DNA of 28,714 nucleotides from Zancudomyces culisetae (lineage: Eukaryota > Kickxellomycota > Harpellomycetes > Harpellales > Legeriomycetaceae), in the NCBI GenBank assembly GCA_001969505.1, contig LSSK01000243.1:14651-43364 (forward strand), in the 5' to 3' direction. Of this stretch, positions 1 through 11,252 are shown piece by piece (the first letter of the stretch is position 1; each line of letters begins with the position of its first letter). The notes under the pieces are model-generated. The model saw only the letters and a program-made list of their open reading frames with translations. It was not told where the DNA came from and did not search any database. Both the position numbers and the translations under genes were made by a program.

Positions 1-228
1 GGGGAGAAGGGATAACCGGATGAAAAAAAAAAACAAAAACAAACTATAATGATCAAACATGATAACCAAATGTTTACGAGATACTTTTTTTTCTTTTTTT
101 TTCACCAATTCATTTAGTAATAGTAATACTTGTATACCTTTTTAAATACAAGAAATATAAAAATAAAACAAATTAAAACAAATTAAAATAAAATAGAACA
201 ATAAAATAAAATAATTCACAATATTCAA
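1..228. other. A/T-rich region downstream of SEC7
   Basis: This is 228 bases of very A-rich sequence on the plus strand, so T-rich on the SEC7 transcript, with many AAATAAAAT-like runs. It follows the SEC7 stop codon and probably holds its 3' UTR and polyadenylation signals. I see no gene in it. Confidence 0.5.
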
Positions 229-3200
229 TTACTTACAAGCCAACGAAAAACAATACTCTCCAAACACCCCCAAAAATACTTGTAAATGAACCAAAAGCAC
301 ATTGTCACCAGCAAAATGCATGTGACAGTTCAATAAACGTACCAAACTTGGATACGCGGGTTTCATCACATGCTCCACAACCAAATCAAACGGATCATTG
401 TCATCACCAATACTACCGCTACTCTTGTTATTCTCGCTGTTGTCTTTTTCATTGGTCTTTTGTACTGAAATGTGTCTTGATATTTCTGAAACGAAAAAGG
501 TCAACAAAGCAACTACACTATATCGGTAATTGGTCCGTTGTCCATTATTAAGGAAATTGAGAAGATTGGCACTATATCCTTGAAACACGCCACCACCACC
601 ACCACCACCACCACTGCTGGTACCAGCACCAGCGGTCGAGTTGATACTTTTCTTTGTTACTCCGTTTCTGTTATTAGTACTAGTTCTACTGTTGTTATCG
701 TCATCAGTTTCGTCATCAGTTTGTTCATCCGTCACATGATTTTCACTACTGATCGATAATTTGGCACCATTGCTATTGTAAGCCTTTTTTGTTTGTGTTG
801 GTTTACAAAGAGAGTAAAATGAATTTTCCGGATACATTGACAAGTCAAAGGACAAGGCGTCTGTACCGGCCTTTTCCTCACTCTCATTCACACTATTACT
901 GCTGTGTCCAAAGGTATAGCTATAACAATCCAAAATATCAGATGCCATCCCTGCCAACCGAGAAATAATTACAGACAGCTTTTCGGAATCACCCGAGTAC
1001 AGGTTGTACAGTTTGATCAGCAGCATCAAGGAAGCCATAGTAGAGCAGGACTCTTGGCGTGTTAGGGAAGGCAGTTGTGGCATGACGCCACATTCTACCA
1101 GCATTGTCCTGAGTCGCAGGTTGGTATTGAAACGGCGTGAAAACTGACGGGATGATTCTAAAGCATTCAACAGAATCAGCAGATTGTCAAAGGTGTAAGA
1201 GTCATTGGTGAATGGAAGGGAGGGGTATGTAGGTAGGGATAGACCATAAATGGATTTTGGAAGATTTGAAGATAGTGATGAAGTAGAGTGCTGCTGAGTA
1301 TGTTGAATTGGAATGGAGTTTGATAAATTATCGGACAAAAAGCTTTGGTGACAGTTAAAGAGGGGACTAATAAAGATATCACCAATGGTGTTTATGAGCT
1401 GCAAATGTAGCACACAGGAAAGAGTAATTTCATGGTAAAGTTCCTTTTGTGATTTATCTGAAGGCGCCGTTGGGATGTTGTTTTCACCTTCTACAGACTT
1501 TTCATCAGCACTGGATAGTATTGGAGAATTTGGCGACAGCACATCAAATAACAAGTAAGGCAAGGAGTAATCCATGACTTTTGTAAAAGTCCTAACAACC
1601 AAGAATTGAGAAGAAGTATCCAACAATGATTTGGTCTTATCAACCAAATCTTGCAAACAAGCCGCGCCAATTCGACACAGAGTCTCTCCACCACTATTTA
1701 CAGATGTTTCGCGAGAAAAGCAAATGCAACTGGATAACAAGTCCAATAGTTTTTCCAGAAAGATTGGAGCGCAAGAAGGCTTATCCTTTTCCTCGTTGAG
1801 TAGATGTACAAACAGATCAATCAAATGACGTAGTGCTTTTACCAGCGTAGTAGAAATATACAACTCAACCTGTTCAGAGTGAAGAGAAGAATTCCCATTA
1901 AAGCTAGAAAACAAGTCGAAGGCAATTGTATCAAGGAAAAGTATAAAGTTGTTTTTCGGTGTAGTTGTGGTTGTCGGTGTAGTTGTAGATTCGGTTGTGG
2001 ATTGATCAGAAAAGAAAAACAAATGATTAGATTTAGCCAACAAATAAATAGAATCCAAAGCAGACGATCGCACTTCCAAATCATCACTTGTTTTAACAAT
2101 ACGGTGTAAGGAAAGAAGAATGGAAAAGTGAGGATTACGGTTGAATAAAAGAGAAAGTTGGTCAACAGCAGCAAGAGAGAGTTTTGGTTGGAGAGATTGG
2201 ACTCCATAATCGGTAAGAGTTTGAATCAATTCAGTAAAATTACTATCAACATTATTAGAAGGGTTGTTGTTGGAGGTGTTTTTGGTGTTGGAGGTAGTGT
2301 TGGCATGGGAATGAAGATGGATATGTTTCGCAGCCAATAAAACCAAATCCAAACCAAGCTCAGAAATCAAAAGATCACTATCATAGGCAGCAGTCTTTGA
2401 AGCCAACAAAACAGCCTTCCATCCACTTCTAAGCTTGGAATGCTTGGCTTCAACCAGTTGTTTAAGGCACCGAAGAACCATGTCTTTTACAGTCAAATCA
2501 CCAACCTGCGTCATATGGCCATTGGTAACAACCACAAGGTTGCACTGATGCTCCAAAACCGTGACAAAGGGTCGAAGAAACTGCTTTTGGAACTGGAAAT
2601 CCAACACTTCATCCAAATCCAAATCCAAAAAGTCCTGTGAAAGCTGCCGTAATGAATCCAGAGTAAAAATGGCTACTTGGGTATTGGGATGGGAGCCAGC
2701 TCGATCAAACAAGTCGCCGAGAACAGCCCAAATATGCGACCACTCGAATCGAATACGTGCCATGTTGTACCGAGCTATTTCGACTATACGAGTCAGCATA
2801 TGTAAAGGAGGAGTTGAACCCTGGTGGGAGGATACAGCAGTATGTTGAAGATGAGAATTGAGATTTGGATTAAGGTTGGTGTTGGTGTTGGTGTTGGTAT
2901 TGAGATTTGAATTAGGGTTGGTGTTGGTGTTGAGGTTGGAATTGGAGTTGGAGTTAGGATTGTAATGAGAACGAGTATGGATGTGGTCAAGATTACTATC
3001 ATAGACAGATTTTCTAGAATAAAGAGAAGAAGATTTGGTTAGAGTAATTTCATCCATAGCAACAATTGAGATTGCCTTTACAAAATCAACAATTCCATTT
3101 CCGGACAAATTCACAGAGGTTACAAAGATCCGATCAACAACAAGACCCAACACATACGAATAGGTTTGACGAACGAAGGTCTTGAGGTTTGCAGCAGAGA

Positions 3201-6200
3201 TGGATTTTCTGGCCTCAACAATCTCGGAGTTAGGAGTGTTGGCAAAGACAGAGGCTACATTTGGATTTGGTGAAACAAAGAAATTGGCATCGTCAATAGA
3301 ATTAACCCCAGGAGAATCAAATCTAGAAGCGGGGGTTTCATCAGGATTATAACCGCCATTGCCAATTCCTCCAACACCATTATTATCGATGGTATTCCTT
3401 TCATAAGAATGGTTTTGAGGATTGAGAGACTCGTCATAGGTAATATTTGAATTTGGAGTTGTTATCCCCGTAATGGACTGGTTAGGACTGTTTCCAAGAC
3501 TAGTTGCTGCTGACCCGTATGCACTATTGACAACGGGGTTTTCCAACAATGACAGCCGTTCCAATAACGATACACATTGCAGTACAGGCATCCAGTCATC
3601 CTGCAAACCATTCCCAACATCTGGTCGAAGCAGTGCAACTTCCAGCAACGCACGAGTGGCTTCTAATTGCTTGTTTGTAATAGATGCAGACGACGATTCG
3701 AGGTTGTCACCACTAATGCCACCACTAAGACTACTGCCACTGCCACTGCCACTACCACTACCACCAAGACTGCCACCACTACCGGCACCGCTACCAAGAA
3801 TATGGCTTCCCAAAACAGTAAACCTGGACAAACTAGATACATATGCAGCACGTTCTAGAGGAAGTCGGAACCGACAAGCCAGTGTAACACCACACTGCAT
3901 ACCAACCAAACACTCATAAATAACACGAGGATCACGGCTGGTTTGTAACGGAGAAGAAAGAGCAGCCAAAACAGGAGCCCAAACAGCCTCAAACATCGCT
4001 GAAACATGCTCGGCACGAGTGGCTACAGTAAACTGAACCATTTCAGAATACCAGCGCGCGTTCAAAGTCGAATCCAGCTGGAAAATAGCCCGGATTCGCT
4101 GCTCAGATTTAGTCGCCATCATTGTCGACCGCTCCTTCATCAACATTGCCAGCTTGCTATGTGCTTGTCTGCCACGCCGCCATTGATCAAAGAACGTGTT
4201 GGCTCCTCCTCCCCCTCCTCCTCCAGCTTCAGCTCCATTCCCAACTATCAACAAATCTGTAGCTGCATGGCGCAACGGATCGTCCAGCAATTTGATTTCG
4301 TTGGTTCTGATGTCTTCATAAATAACATCCAAATACTCTGGGTTCAGATCTGCCCCATTGTTGATCCCTCGATTGTTTTTGAAAAACTGTTCCTTTGTCA
4401 TCTTGTTCTTGACCTGCGCCGAATGCAAATCTGTATTCAACATAATAATACTAAACGCCAACACATAAGCCGCCTGCGCATTGGCAAACTCTGAGTTTTC
4501 CTTATTCTCCTCCACATACTTTTCTGCAAACTTTTGCATAATCCGATCGATCTTCTGTGCCTCGCCTGGTAGCCTGAAACCCTGCAAAAACTTACGCAAC
4601 GCATCGGTAATCGTCAATCCCTCAAAGCTGTTCAGATCAACAAACTGATGCATCACCTTCTCACACGTTTCATCCTTCTCACCCAAATACTCTCCTAGCT
4701 TCATTTTATCAATTTGCCCTTCCACACTAGCCTTTTGCAAAAACCGAGCAATTGCCTCTGGTTCTGAGCTCTCTATAAACCCATCTTCCACCAATGCCCT
4801 GATTCCTCGACTGGGCTTCTTATTAAACACCGCTATATACTTGCTATACTTTTCTTTACGCTTCCTGTTCTCAAATAGCTTTTCAATATTCTCCTTGTCA
4901 TCCTGTTGCTCTACACCAATTGTACTCCTGGTCTGCACTCGTGACATTGATGCCTCGCTTCCACTCGCATCGACTTCCTCTTCAACTATCTTTCCCATAC
5001 TTTCTGTCCTTCGTCTCTGTGGCTCTCCAAACCCTTGTTGTTGTTGTTGTTGTTGTTTCTGTTGGCCACTTCCTGTGTTTATCATCATTCGGTCACTCCA
5101 CAGTACCATACTCTGCAACATTGCTGTCAGCGAATTTAGTGCCGATTGCCGCAAATTATATTCGCCGCTCGTCGTTTCCACCATATTTCTTGTCCCGCTA
5201 CTACTCTTTGCACTTGACTGTGAATATGTCTGCGTTGTCCGCCTCTTCTTTTCCATCTGCATCTCTGCTTTTTGCTTCTTGAGTCCGGCTGTCCTAAAAA
5301 TCGACGTCTCTTCATCCTGCACTTTTTTCCACAAATAATTCTCTGCTGTCTCTCTGCCACTTGTGTTCATCCTCGACCACTCTGGCCACATTGCTGTCGA
5401 TATACTCCCTCCACTGATTCTACACAACTGTTCTGCAAGCCGCTGAAACACTTGCACTTGCGATTTTTGATCACAATCATAATTCAAATATAACTCCACC
5501 ACCAGTGATGGATCGCGTAAAATCCGCTCAAATAACATTAGGTATCGTTCTCTCTGTGCTACTGAACCTACATGCTTCATCGCCAAAATCGGAAACACAA
5601 TCTCTTTCATCATCACCTCAATCTCCTGCTTCATAAAGCTCCTCAAATCCACCAATGTCACCTCAAACATCGAAATCGTCACATCCAACACTTCTATATT
5701 TGTTGCCACCAAGTTTCGCGATAGTAAAATCGAAAGATATTGCTTAACCACCACTATCAGTGGAATCCATCCCTCTCCCTTCCCCTTTTGTCCATCCTCC
5801 TTCTCCCACACTTCATCTGCCGCTGCTTGTATCTCATGCCCAGCCTGTTCTATTTCTTTTGCTGTCTCGTTTCTTTCGCCTTCTTCTGCCTCCGCTCGCC
5901 TACCCCTAGACATTCGCTCCAGCAACCCTGGTGTATGTGCCTTCAACTCATCTCTCATATCGCCTCTTGTCTGCTCTTTCCCCCCATCACTTTTCAAATA
6001 TAAATACCCCTCGCTAAACAGCTCCGTGTATTGTGAAAGCATTGTACTCATCAGCTGAAGCGTAATCAGTCGCGAACTTTCCGTAATCATCCGAATCTCA
6101 TGGTTTCCTTCGTGTATATTATCCTTTCTCATCGAAAACTTGCTCAATGCCCAAAATATTAAAAACACATCTCTAACTGCTACCTCGCCTGTCTTCTGTC

Positions 6201-7598
6201 TACCCTTCTCCCACATCTCCAATATTGTCTTTTCTGCTCTGCCACATATCGCCCCAATCATTTGAAACAGCGCCCCACTTGCTACTGCCTCATTCCCTCC
6301 AATTACTCCCAACAAATACACATTTATTACTGTCCTTACTCCCCGAAGTAACGAGCCTTGATGTACCTCAAGATCTTTACTCAGTGTTATTGCCAACAAC
6401 GCCTTCACTATCTGCAATTGCACCACCTCTGATGTCGATGACCCAGAAAATGCTCTACATACTATCCCTACCATTCTGTCTGTAAGCTTTGACACTGGTG
6501 TCTCCCAATCCTTCGCTCTCTCCCCCATACTTGCCAAATACTCTTCCGCCTTTTCTTTTTCTCTTCCCTTTCCCTTTCCTTTTTCCTTTTCACTATCCTT
6601 GAGAATTTCCCTTTCTTTTTTGGCTATTCGACTAAACATCCTGAACGAAACTAACTTCTCCACAATATCCATCATCAAAACTATCTCATCCGTATACACC
6701 TTTGAAGGATCCCCGATTTGCTCTAGTCCCTCAAGCAACGTCCTTGCTTCTTCAATTCCCATCCACTCTGCCTCCCCATCTCGTTGACCTTCTACTTTTC
6801 CTTCCAGTATTCCTATTCATTTTTATTTTTACTTTGATTTTTTCTTGATTTTTTTAAAATACTTGCCACACTATTATTATCAACCCTTAACCCAATTGTC
6901 TTTATAGTATATTTTACATTTATTTTCTACTTACCCATACACTTCTCCAAAATCTCCTTGTTTTCCTTCCTCCTCCCATTTTTGCTTTCTTGAAGCTTCT
7001 TCATTGAGTTCAACACAAACACCAGGCTAGGAAGCGGTGCTGGTGTCTTTGGCTCTGAAATATAATCCCCAGTAACAACTTTATTCATATCCACTGCAAT
7101 ACCCTTTTTCTTATTCCCTTTATCCTGTTCGTCCCTCGTTATATCTCGTGTTTCACTGCTGGTTTTTGTCTCTTCTTGTGACTCTTCCTGATGAGCATGA
7201 TTTGTATTTTCTATCTCGCTATCAGCTGTGGCTATATCCTCTACTTCCGTTTCGCTTTTTATCTCTTTTTTGCTGTCTATATGTTGCTCGCTTTCTAGTT
7301 CATTCCCGGCTACAGCTACAGCTTCAGCGTCACCCTCAGTTCCAGTTCCAGTTCCAGTTTCTTCTACCCCTTTCTCTACTTCATCCTCTGCCCGTTCTTT
7401 CAAAGATATATTCTTTCCCTGTTCACTCTCCTTTACTACTTTTGTCTCCTCCTCTTCATTTAATTCGCCGACATTTTCCTCTCCACTTTCTTGCTCCACG
7501 TGTTCTTCTGGAGCTTTGATCACTTCTCGCGTCGAATCGATATTGTGCTGGCCTTTATCATCTATCAACCCACTCTGCACTTCTATCTCGTTACTCAT
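229..7598 (-). CDS. SEC7: SEC7, trans-Golgi ARF guanine-nucleotide exchange factor (two exons)
   Basis: Exon 1 is 7598-6935 and exon 2 is 6812-229; the 122-nt intron (6934-6813) has donor GTAAGT and acceptor AATAG. The join is in frame and gives 2415 residues, against about 2000 in S. cerevisiae. Without splicing, the first exon stops just after the donor. The first ~180 residues are acidic and low complexity, as in yeast Sec7. The dimerisation (DCB) domain starts near residue 190 and spans the intron. A HUS box (NYDCD) lies near 665. The catalytic Sec7 domain covers about 862-1060, with the glutamic finger in FRLPGEAQKIDR (Glu about 972) and the AFSIIMLNTDLHS motif. The rest is HDS-type helical repeat interrupted by low-complexity runs. 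The protein activates Arf GTPases at the trans-Golgi for vesicle budding (family knowledge). The C-terminal PAYPSLVRLLNCHMHF segment and length favour Sec7/BIG over Gea/GBF. Confidence 0.95.
2855..2965. repeat. Asn-rich coding repeat in SEC7
   Basis: Hexanucleotide-like GTTGGT/GTTGGA units on the plus strand encode, on the minus strand, an asparagine-rich run of alternating N-T, N-S and N-L/N-P pairs (about 40 residues). It lies in the HDS part of SEC7 and keeps the frame, so it is probably an expandable, unstructured loop. Confidence 0.75.
5034..5063. repeat. Poly-Gln coding repeat in SEC7
   Basis: TTG units on the plus strand give CAA codons on the minus strand, encoding QQKQQQQQQQ between the HUS and Sec7 domains. 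Similar in-frame low-complexity tracts in the gene encode poly-Gly (588-612 and 4204-4227) and Gly-Ser (about 3720-3795). Confidence 0.75.
6813..6934 (-). other. SEC7: SEC7 intron
   Basis: This 122-nt intron has donor GTAAGT at 6934-6929 and acceptor TAG at 6815-6813. An in-frame TAG follows the donor at once, so unspliced RNA would end after about 223 codons. No TACTAAC box is visible; TTGATAATA is a possible degenerate branch site. Removing it restores a continuous DCB domain, the main evidence for it. Confidence 0.85.
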
Positions 7599-8159
7599 TC
7601 TCTTTTTTGAGTTTTAATGTTTGCTGTTCCAATTTATTCCTGTATTTTTAATATATTAATATTTTATTACTCTTTTCATCACTTTATGCTTTTTACACCA
7701 TCCTTCTTTTTTTTCTTTTAAAAAAAAAGATTAAAAATATACCAGTGTGAATTCAAAAAGGGCACTGAATTTATACCATTTTATATAAAGAATCAACGTG
7801 TTTCTGCATTCAAATCAAAACCCAAAACTCATTTACCTTGATTTGTTTACTTTACTGCCGTCCCATAAGTGGTTTGACAAGATGCTTTTATTATGACCCT
7901 TTTGCACTCTGTGATTTGTCTCGTATGTTTTATTTTTGGATAAACTCTATTCTAGTTAAACACATGAAATCTAGGTCCCTCTCTTTTTTTTTATCTAAAG
8001 CCCTTTTTATTATGTTAGTTATATTCCCTTTTTGGAAAACATTGGTATTATTATTTGGCAAACTCCTTTTTTTTTCAATGAAATTGCTGTTTTGGCTGTA
8101 CTTTATTAAACGATATCTTCAAAACCACCCTAGTTATTGGTTGGCTTTTGACTTGTCCA

Positions 8160-8296
8160 TTTTTTTTTTCAATGTTTCTATTTTCATTCTCGTTTCCATT
8201 TTCATCTTCATCTTCATTTTTGTTTTTGCCTTTGTCTTTGTTTTTGTTTTTGTTTTTTGCTTTTGTTTTTGTTTTTGTTTTTTGCTTTTGTTTTAT
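8160..8296. repeat. T-rich TTTTTG/TTTTCAT low-complexity array
   Basis: This is an imperfect run of 6-mers, first TTTTCAT-like and then TTTTTG and TTTTTTGC units, about 135 bases long. It is upstream of SEC7 and is probably a replication-slippage repeat and nucleosome-poor DNA. It shares its unit with the cleaner array near 18.4 kb. Confidence 0.8.
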
Positions 8297-9237
8297 ATTT
8301 AAACTTTGAAGGTGATTTAATAATGGTAATTCTCACCACTTACCATCAGAAAAGGGAACAAAAAGGTATTTTGAATGACAATTAACTAATCTTTTTCCTG
8401 CATCAACTCCAATATTCTATAATTAGCACTTTTTTTTTGAATGGCGGGATTTTTTCGGCTCAGGAAAAATAAACGTCAGTTGTATAAGCTGTACTTGGAA
8501 TTATTACTTCAAAATGGTATAGTTGTAAAGGAAGAGGTGGGGGGTTCTATAAAGTGATTGTATTTGATGTGGTGTAATCCGAATTCCGATTTTATGAGCT
8601 TGAAAGAAACCTGAGAAAGGTATACGGGTTTGGTATACGATATTTTCTCTTTTCTCCTCACCTCCCACCTCCCGCCTCTCCTCCAATCTCTCAGATCATA
8701 TCATTACATTACCATTTATCATTACCATACTATAATTCAGTTTTCTTCCGTTCCCTTTTTCTTTTATAAATGATATATGTGTGGCTGTGCTTCAAAAAAC
8801 TTGGCACATTTTTTTTTCCTTTCAAATTGCGGCTTATTTGTTTAGTGTGTACAGAAAAAAACAATATAACTTGGTAAACAAAAAATTTCCATAATATAGC
8901 AAGTACCAAGAGTTAAATAGTAATGATAGTAACAATAAAAAAAGTGCATACATGATTATCTGACAATTCTTATTTGACTACCCTATAACCAACACTCTTC
9001 TAGATCAAAATAACACTGATTTTTTCCGTTAAACTATTCAAGCCATCAGCAAAATAATTGATGTTCTCCTCCCTTTCCCTTTCTTTTCTTCATCTTAAAT
9101 GATCCACTCATTTACTTTTTAGCCTACAAAAATATTTGATCGCCTCGACCACCAATATTACACCCTCCCCCTTTTTTTTTGTTTTTTAGACTTTTTGTAT
9201 TATTGCCTAGTTGGAATATATACTGTTATACTCTGAC

Positions 9238-9262
9238 TAGATTTTTTTTAAAAAAAAATCTA
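9238..9262. repeat. A/T inverted repeat (TAGA-T8 / A9-TCTA)
   Basis: A near-perfect palindrome with TAGA followed by eight T, then nine A followed by TCTA. It could form a short hairpin or cruciform, or simply be a nucleosome-excluding poly(dA:dT) element in the MFS promoter. Confidence 0.6.
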
Positions 9263-9462
9263 ATAAACATCAAAGAAGAGTCGGCATATGTATATATATA
9301 TATTCTATTTCATCATTCCCTTCTCCCCAATTTATTTCCGAGTTTGTACAATAGAAAATTATATATGAAAATCAATGTTAATTAAATAATAAGCTATTAA
9401 TAATATACCCACCTTTAATTACATCTAATTGTAAAAATAAAACGTTAAAAGATAGAAAAGCA

Positions 9463-11130
9463 ATGCATGACAAAAAATATGAGCTGGAGAGCGAAAAGGA
9501 AGACTGTATCCTATCACAATGCTCAGCATCGTCGATATATTACGAACTGTCAAATACTAGACTTTTTGCGATTACACTGTCCCTTTGTGTTTTGATATTC
9601 GCATCATCGCTAGCGTCCACAATCACATCGACAGCAGCAGAAAATATCAGTATGGAACTTGGAGCTGATAATATAGCATGGGTGGCCCATATCTATCTTA
9701 TTGCATCAACAGCGCCACAGTTGGTTTGGGGCAAAATCTCTACAATTTTTGGGATAAAAGTTGCTGTCATATCTTTCAGTTTTGTATTTATGATCGGGTC
9801 TATTCTAGCAGGGTTAGCTAATGATATGACATCTCTAATAATTTATCGAGGAATTATGGGATTGGGTGGAGGTGGGATAATGATAGTGTCAAATATGATA
9901 ATTTCAAACATAGTCCCAATTAAGGCTAGAGGTAAACATTTAGGGTATACATCTGCAGCGAGTCTACTGGGTCAAACGCTGGGTCCAATTATTGGTGGGT
10001 TATTGACAGAGAGCTGGGGTTGGAGGTATACGCAGCTAATATTTTTTCCAATTCTACTTATTTCAGGAATTGTAATGTACTTTTTTATTGAAATCCCGAC
10101 CCCCAAAATGAACATAAAAAGACAAGTAGGCCAGGTAGATATTTATGGATTAATCCTTATCGTTGTTTCAACAACGCTGATCTTGATGGGCTTTGATATT
10201 ATTAGCACTTCTGCACCCTTTGTTGGTGTTGCTTTGGTGCTACTTGCTGTAGGAATTTCCATACTCGTTGCCTTTATCTATGTGGAATCGCGCAAAAAAA
10301 CGGATCCTCTAATATCAGTAGATGTCTTGAAGCAGCACAACGTATCGTTTGGAATGATTAGTGCTCTGTGTACTGGCGTTATTATATACGCCTCGATTTT
10401 TCTCTTTCCACAATATTACAGAGCAGTGTACAACTCTACGCCAATTCAGGCTGGTTTAATGACATGGCCATGGGTGGTGGGTGTGGGCGTATCCAGTATT
10501 TCTTGCGGACTAGCGATTTCGCTATACGGAAACTTTAGACCATATTTGATTGTGGGTGGAGGCTTGCTAGTAGTGGGATTTAGTTTGCTGACCACGTTTG
10601 AGTACTCGACAAAAATACACGTTGAGTACTTGTATACATTTATTGTTGGTCTGGGTATAGGGTTCCGGTTGCCCTCTGTAACAATTGAGGCACAAGCAGT
10701 GGTAAGTCATAAAGATCTAGCAAGTGTCACATCGCTGGTCACGTTTTCAAGAAGCATGGGTGGTGTGCTCGGGTTGGCGATATCAAAAGGAATGCAAAAA
10801 AACGTTATGCATCGACTGGCTGAAGAATTGTTAAAAGAGCACAGTGAGTGGTATGATGAGATTGAAGGTGCGGCAAATGGCCTTGTATACAAAATATTCC
10901 AGATTACTGACGAAGAGGTAAGAAAGCGCGTGGTTGAGTCGTTTATTAATTCCATCGTGGAGGTGTTCTATGTATGTATTGGGTTTTCTGTTGTGGCTTT
11001 AGTAACATCAGTATTGGCTCACCATGTTGACCTTTATAACACCGCCGAGGAAAAAGAAATGCTAGAGAAAAGAATTGAAGAACTCAAAAAAGCCTCTAAA
11101 CCCACTTCTGTAAAGTCGCTACCCTTGTAA
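9463..11130 (+). CDS. MFS transporter of the DHA2 (14-TMS drug:H+ antiporter / Vba-like) family
   Basis: This single-exon gene encodes 555 residues, the usual size for 14-helix MFS antiporters. A hydrophilic N-terminus of about 30 residues is followed by helices throughout and a charged C-terminal tail rich in E and K. MFS signatures are in order: a motif A-like loop GKISTIFGIK after TM2, motif B RGIMGLGGGG in TM4, and the antiporter motif C LLGQTLGPIIGG in TM5. Relatives export drugs or toxic compounds across the plasma membrane or move basic amino acids into the vacuole; the substrate cannot be read from sequence. In TM1 the usual LDSTI-type segment reads LASTI, so the acidic residue common in this family is absent. 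The ATG is the first in frame after a stop-rich leader. The gene stands alone between SEC7 and the satellite array. Confidence 0.88.
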   Translation: MHDKKYELESEKEDCILSQCSASSIYYELSNTRLFAITLSLCVLIFASSLASTITSTAAENISMELGADNIAWVAHIYLIASTAPQLVWGKISTIFGIKVAVISFSFVFMIGSILAGLANDMTSLIIYRGIMGLGGGGIMIVSNMIISNIVPIKARGKHLGYTSAASLLGQTLGPIIGGLLTESWGWRYTQLIFFPILLISGIVMYFFIEIPTPKMNIKRQVGQVDIYGLILIVVSTTLILMGFDIISTSAPFVGVALVLLAVGISILVAFIYVESRKKTDPLISVDVLKQHNVSFGMISALCTGVIIYASIFLFPQYYRAVYNSTPIQAGLMTWPWVVGVGVSSISCGLAISLYGNFRPYLIVGGGLLVVGFSLLTTFEYSTKIHVEYLYTFIVGLGIGFRLPSVTIEAQAVVSHKDLASVTSLVTFSRSMGGVLGLAISKGMQKNVMHRLAEELLKEHSEWYDEIEGAANGLVYKIFQITDEEVRKRVVESFINSIVEVFYVCIGFSVVALVTSVLAHHVDLYNTAEEKEMLEKRIEELKKASKPTSVKSLPL

Positions 11131-11252
11131 TTTTTCGAATTGTGGTTATTGAGCTTAGACCAACGAGGTTGTTGGGTGCATAGTTTGTTTGTATTGAAAT
11201 GCAAATAGTAAAACCAAACCTGTGTGAAGAAGGGAGGGAGGGAGAGAGAGGA

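Larger units (their letters stand above)
7599..9462. promoter_or_regulatory. Divergent intergenic region between SEC7 and the MFS gene
   Basis: These 1.86 kb separate the SEC7 start (minus) from the MFS start (plus) and presumably hold both promoters. Much of it is T-rich, including the TTTTTG/TTTTCAT array at about 8160-8296. An alternating TA run at 9288-9303 lies about 160 bases before the MFS start and could be its TATA element. A T8/A9 inverted repeat sits at about 9238-9262. Long open frames here only follow the T-rich repeats (Phe-rich translation) or begin at TTG. I see no gene. Confidence 0.5.

Noticed and set aside
3473-5338. Plus-strand open frames of up to 165 codons inside SEC7
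   Set aside because: They are antisense shadows over conserved SEC7 sequence and low-complexity coding repeats, with no motif of their own.
7148-7617. Plus-strand open frames of 123-129 codons opposite SEC7 exon 1
   Set aside because: They mirror the acidic, repetitive SEC7 N-terminus (Ser/Phe/Leu-rich translations) and are shadows.
7838-8302. 154-codon Phe-rich open frame
   Set aside because: It starts at TTG and most of it translates the T-rich array; hydrophobicity is a result of base composition.
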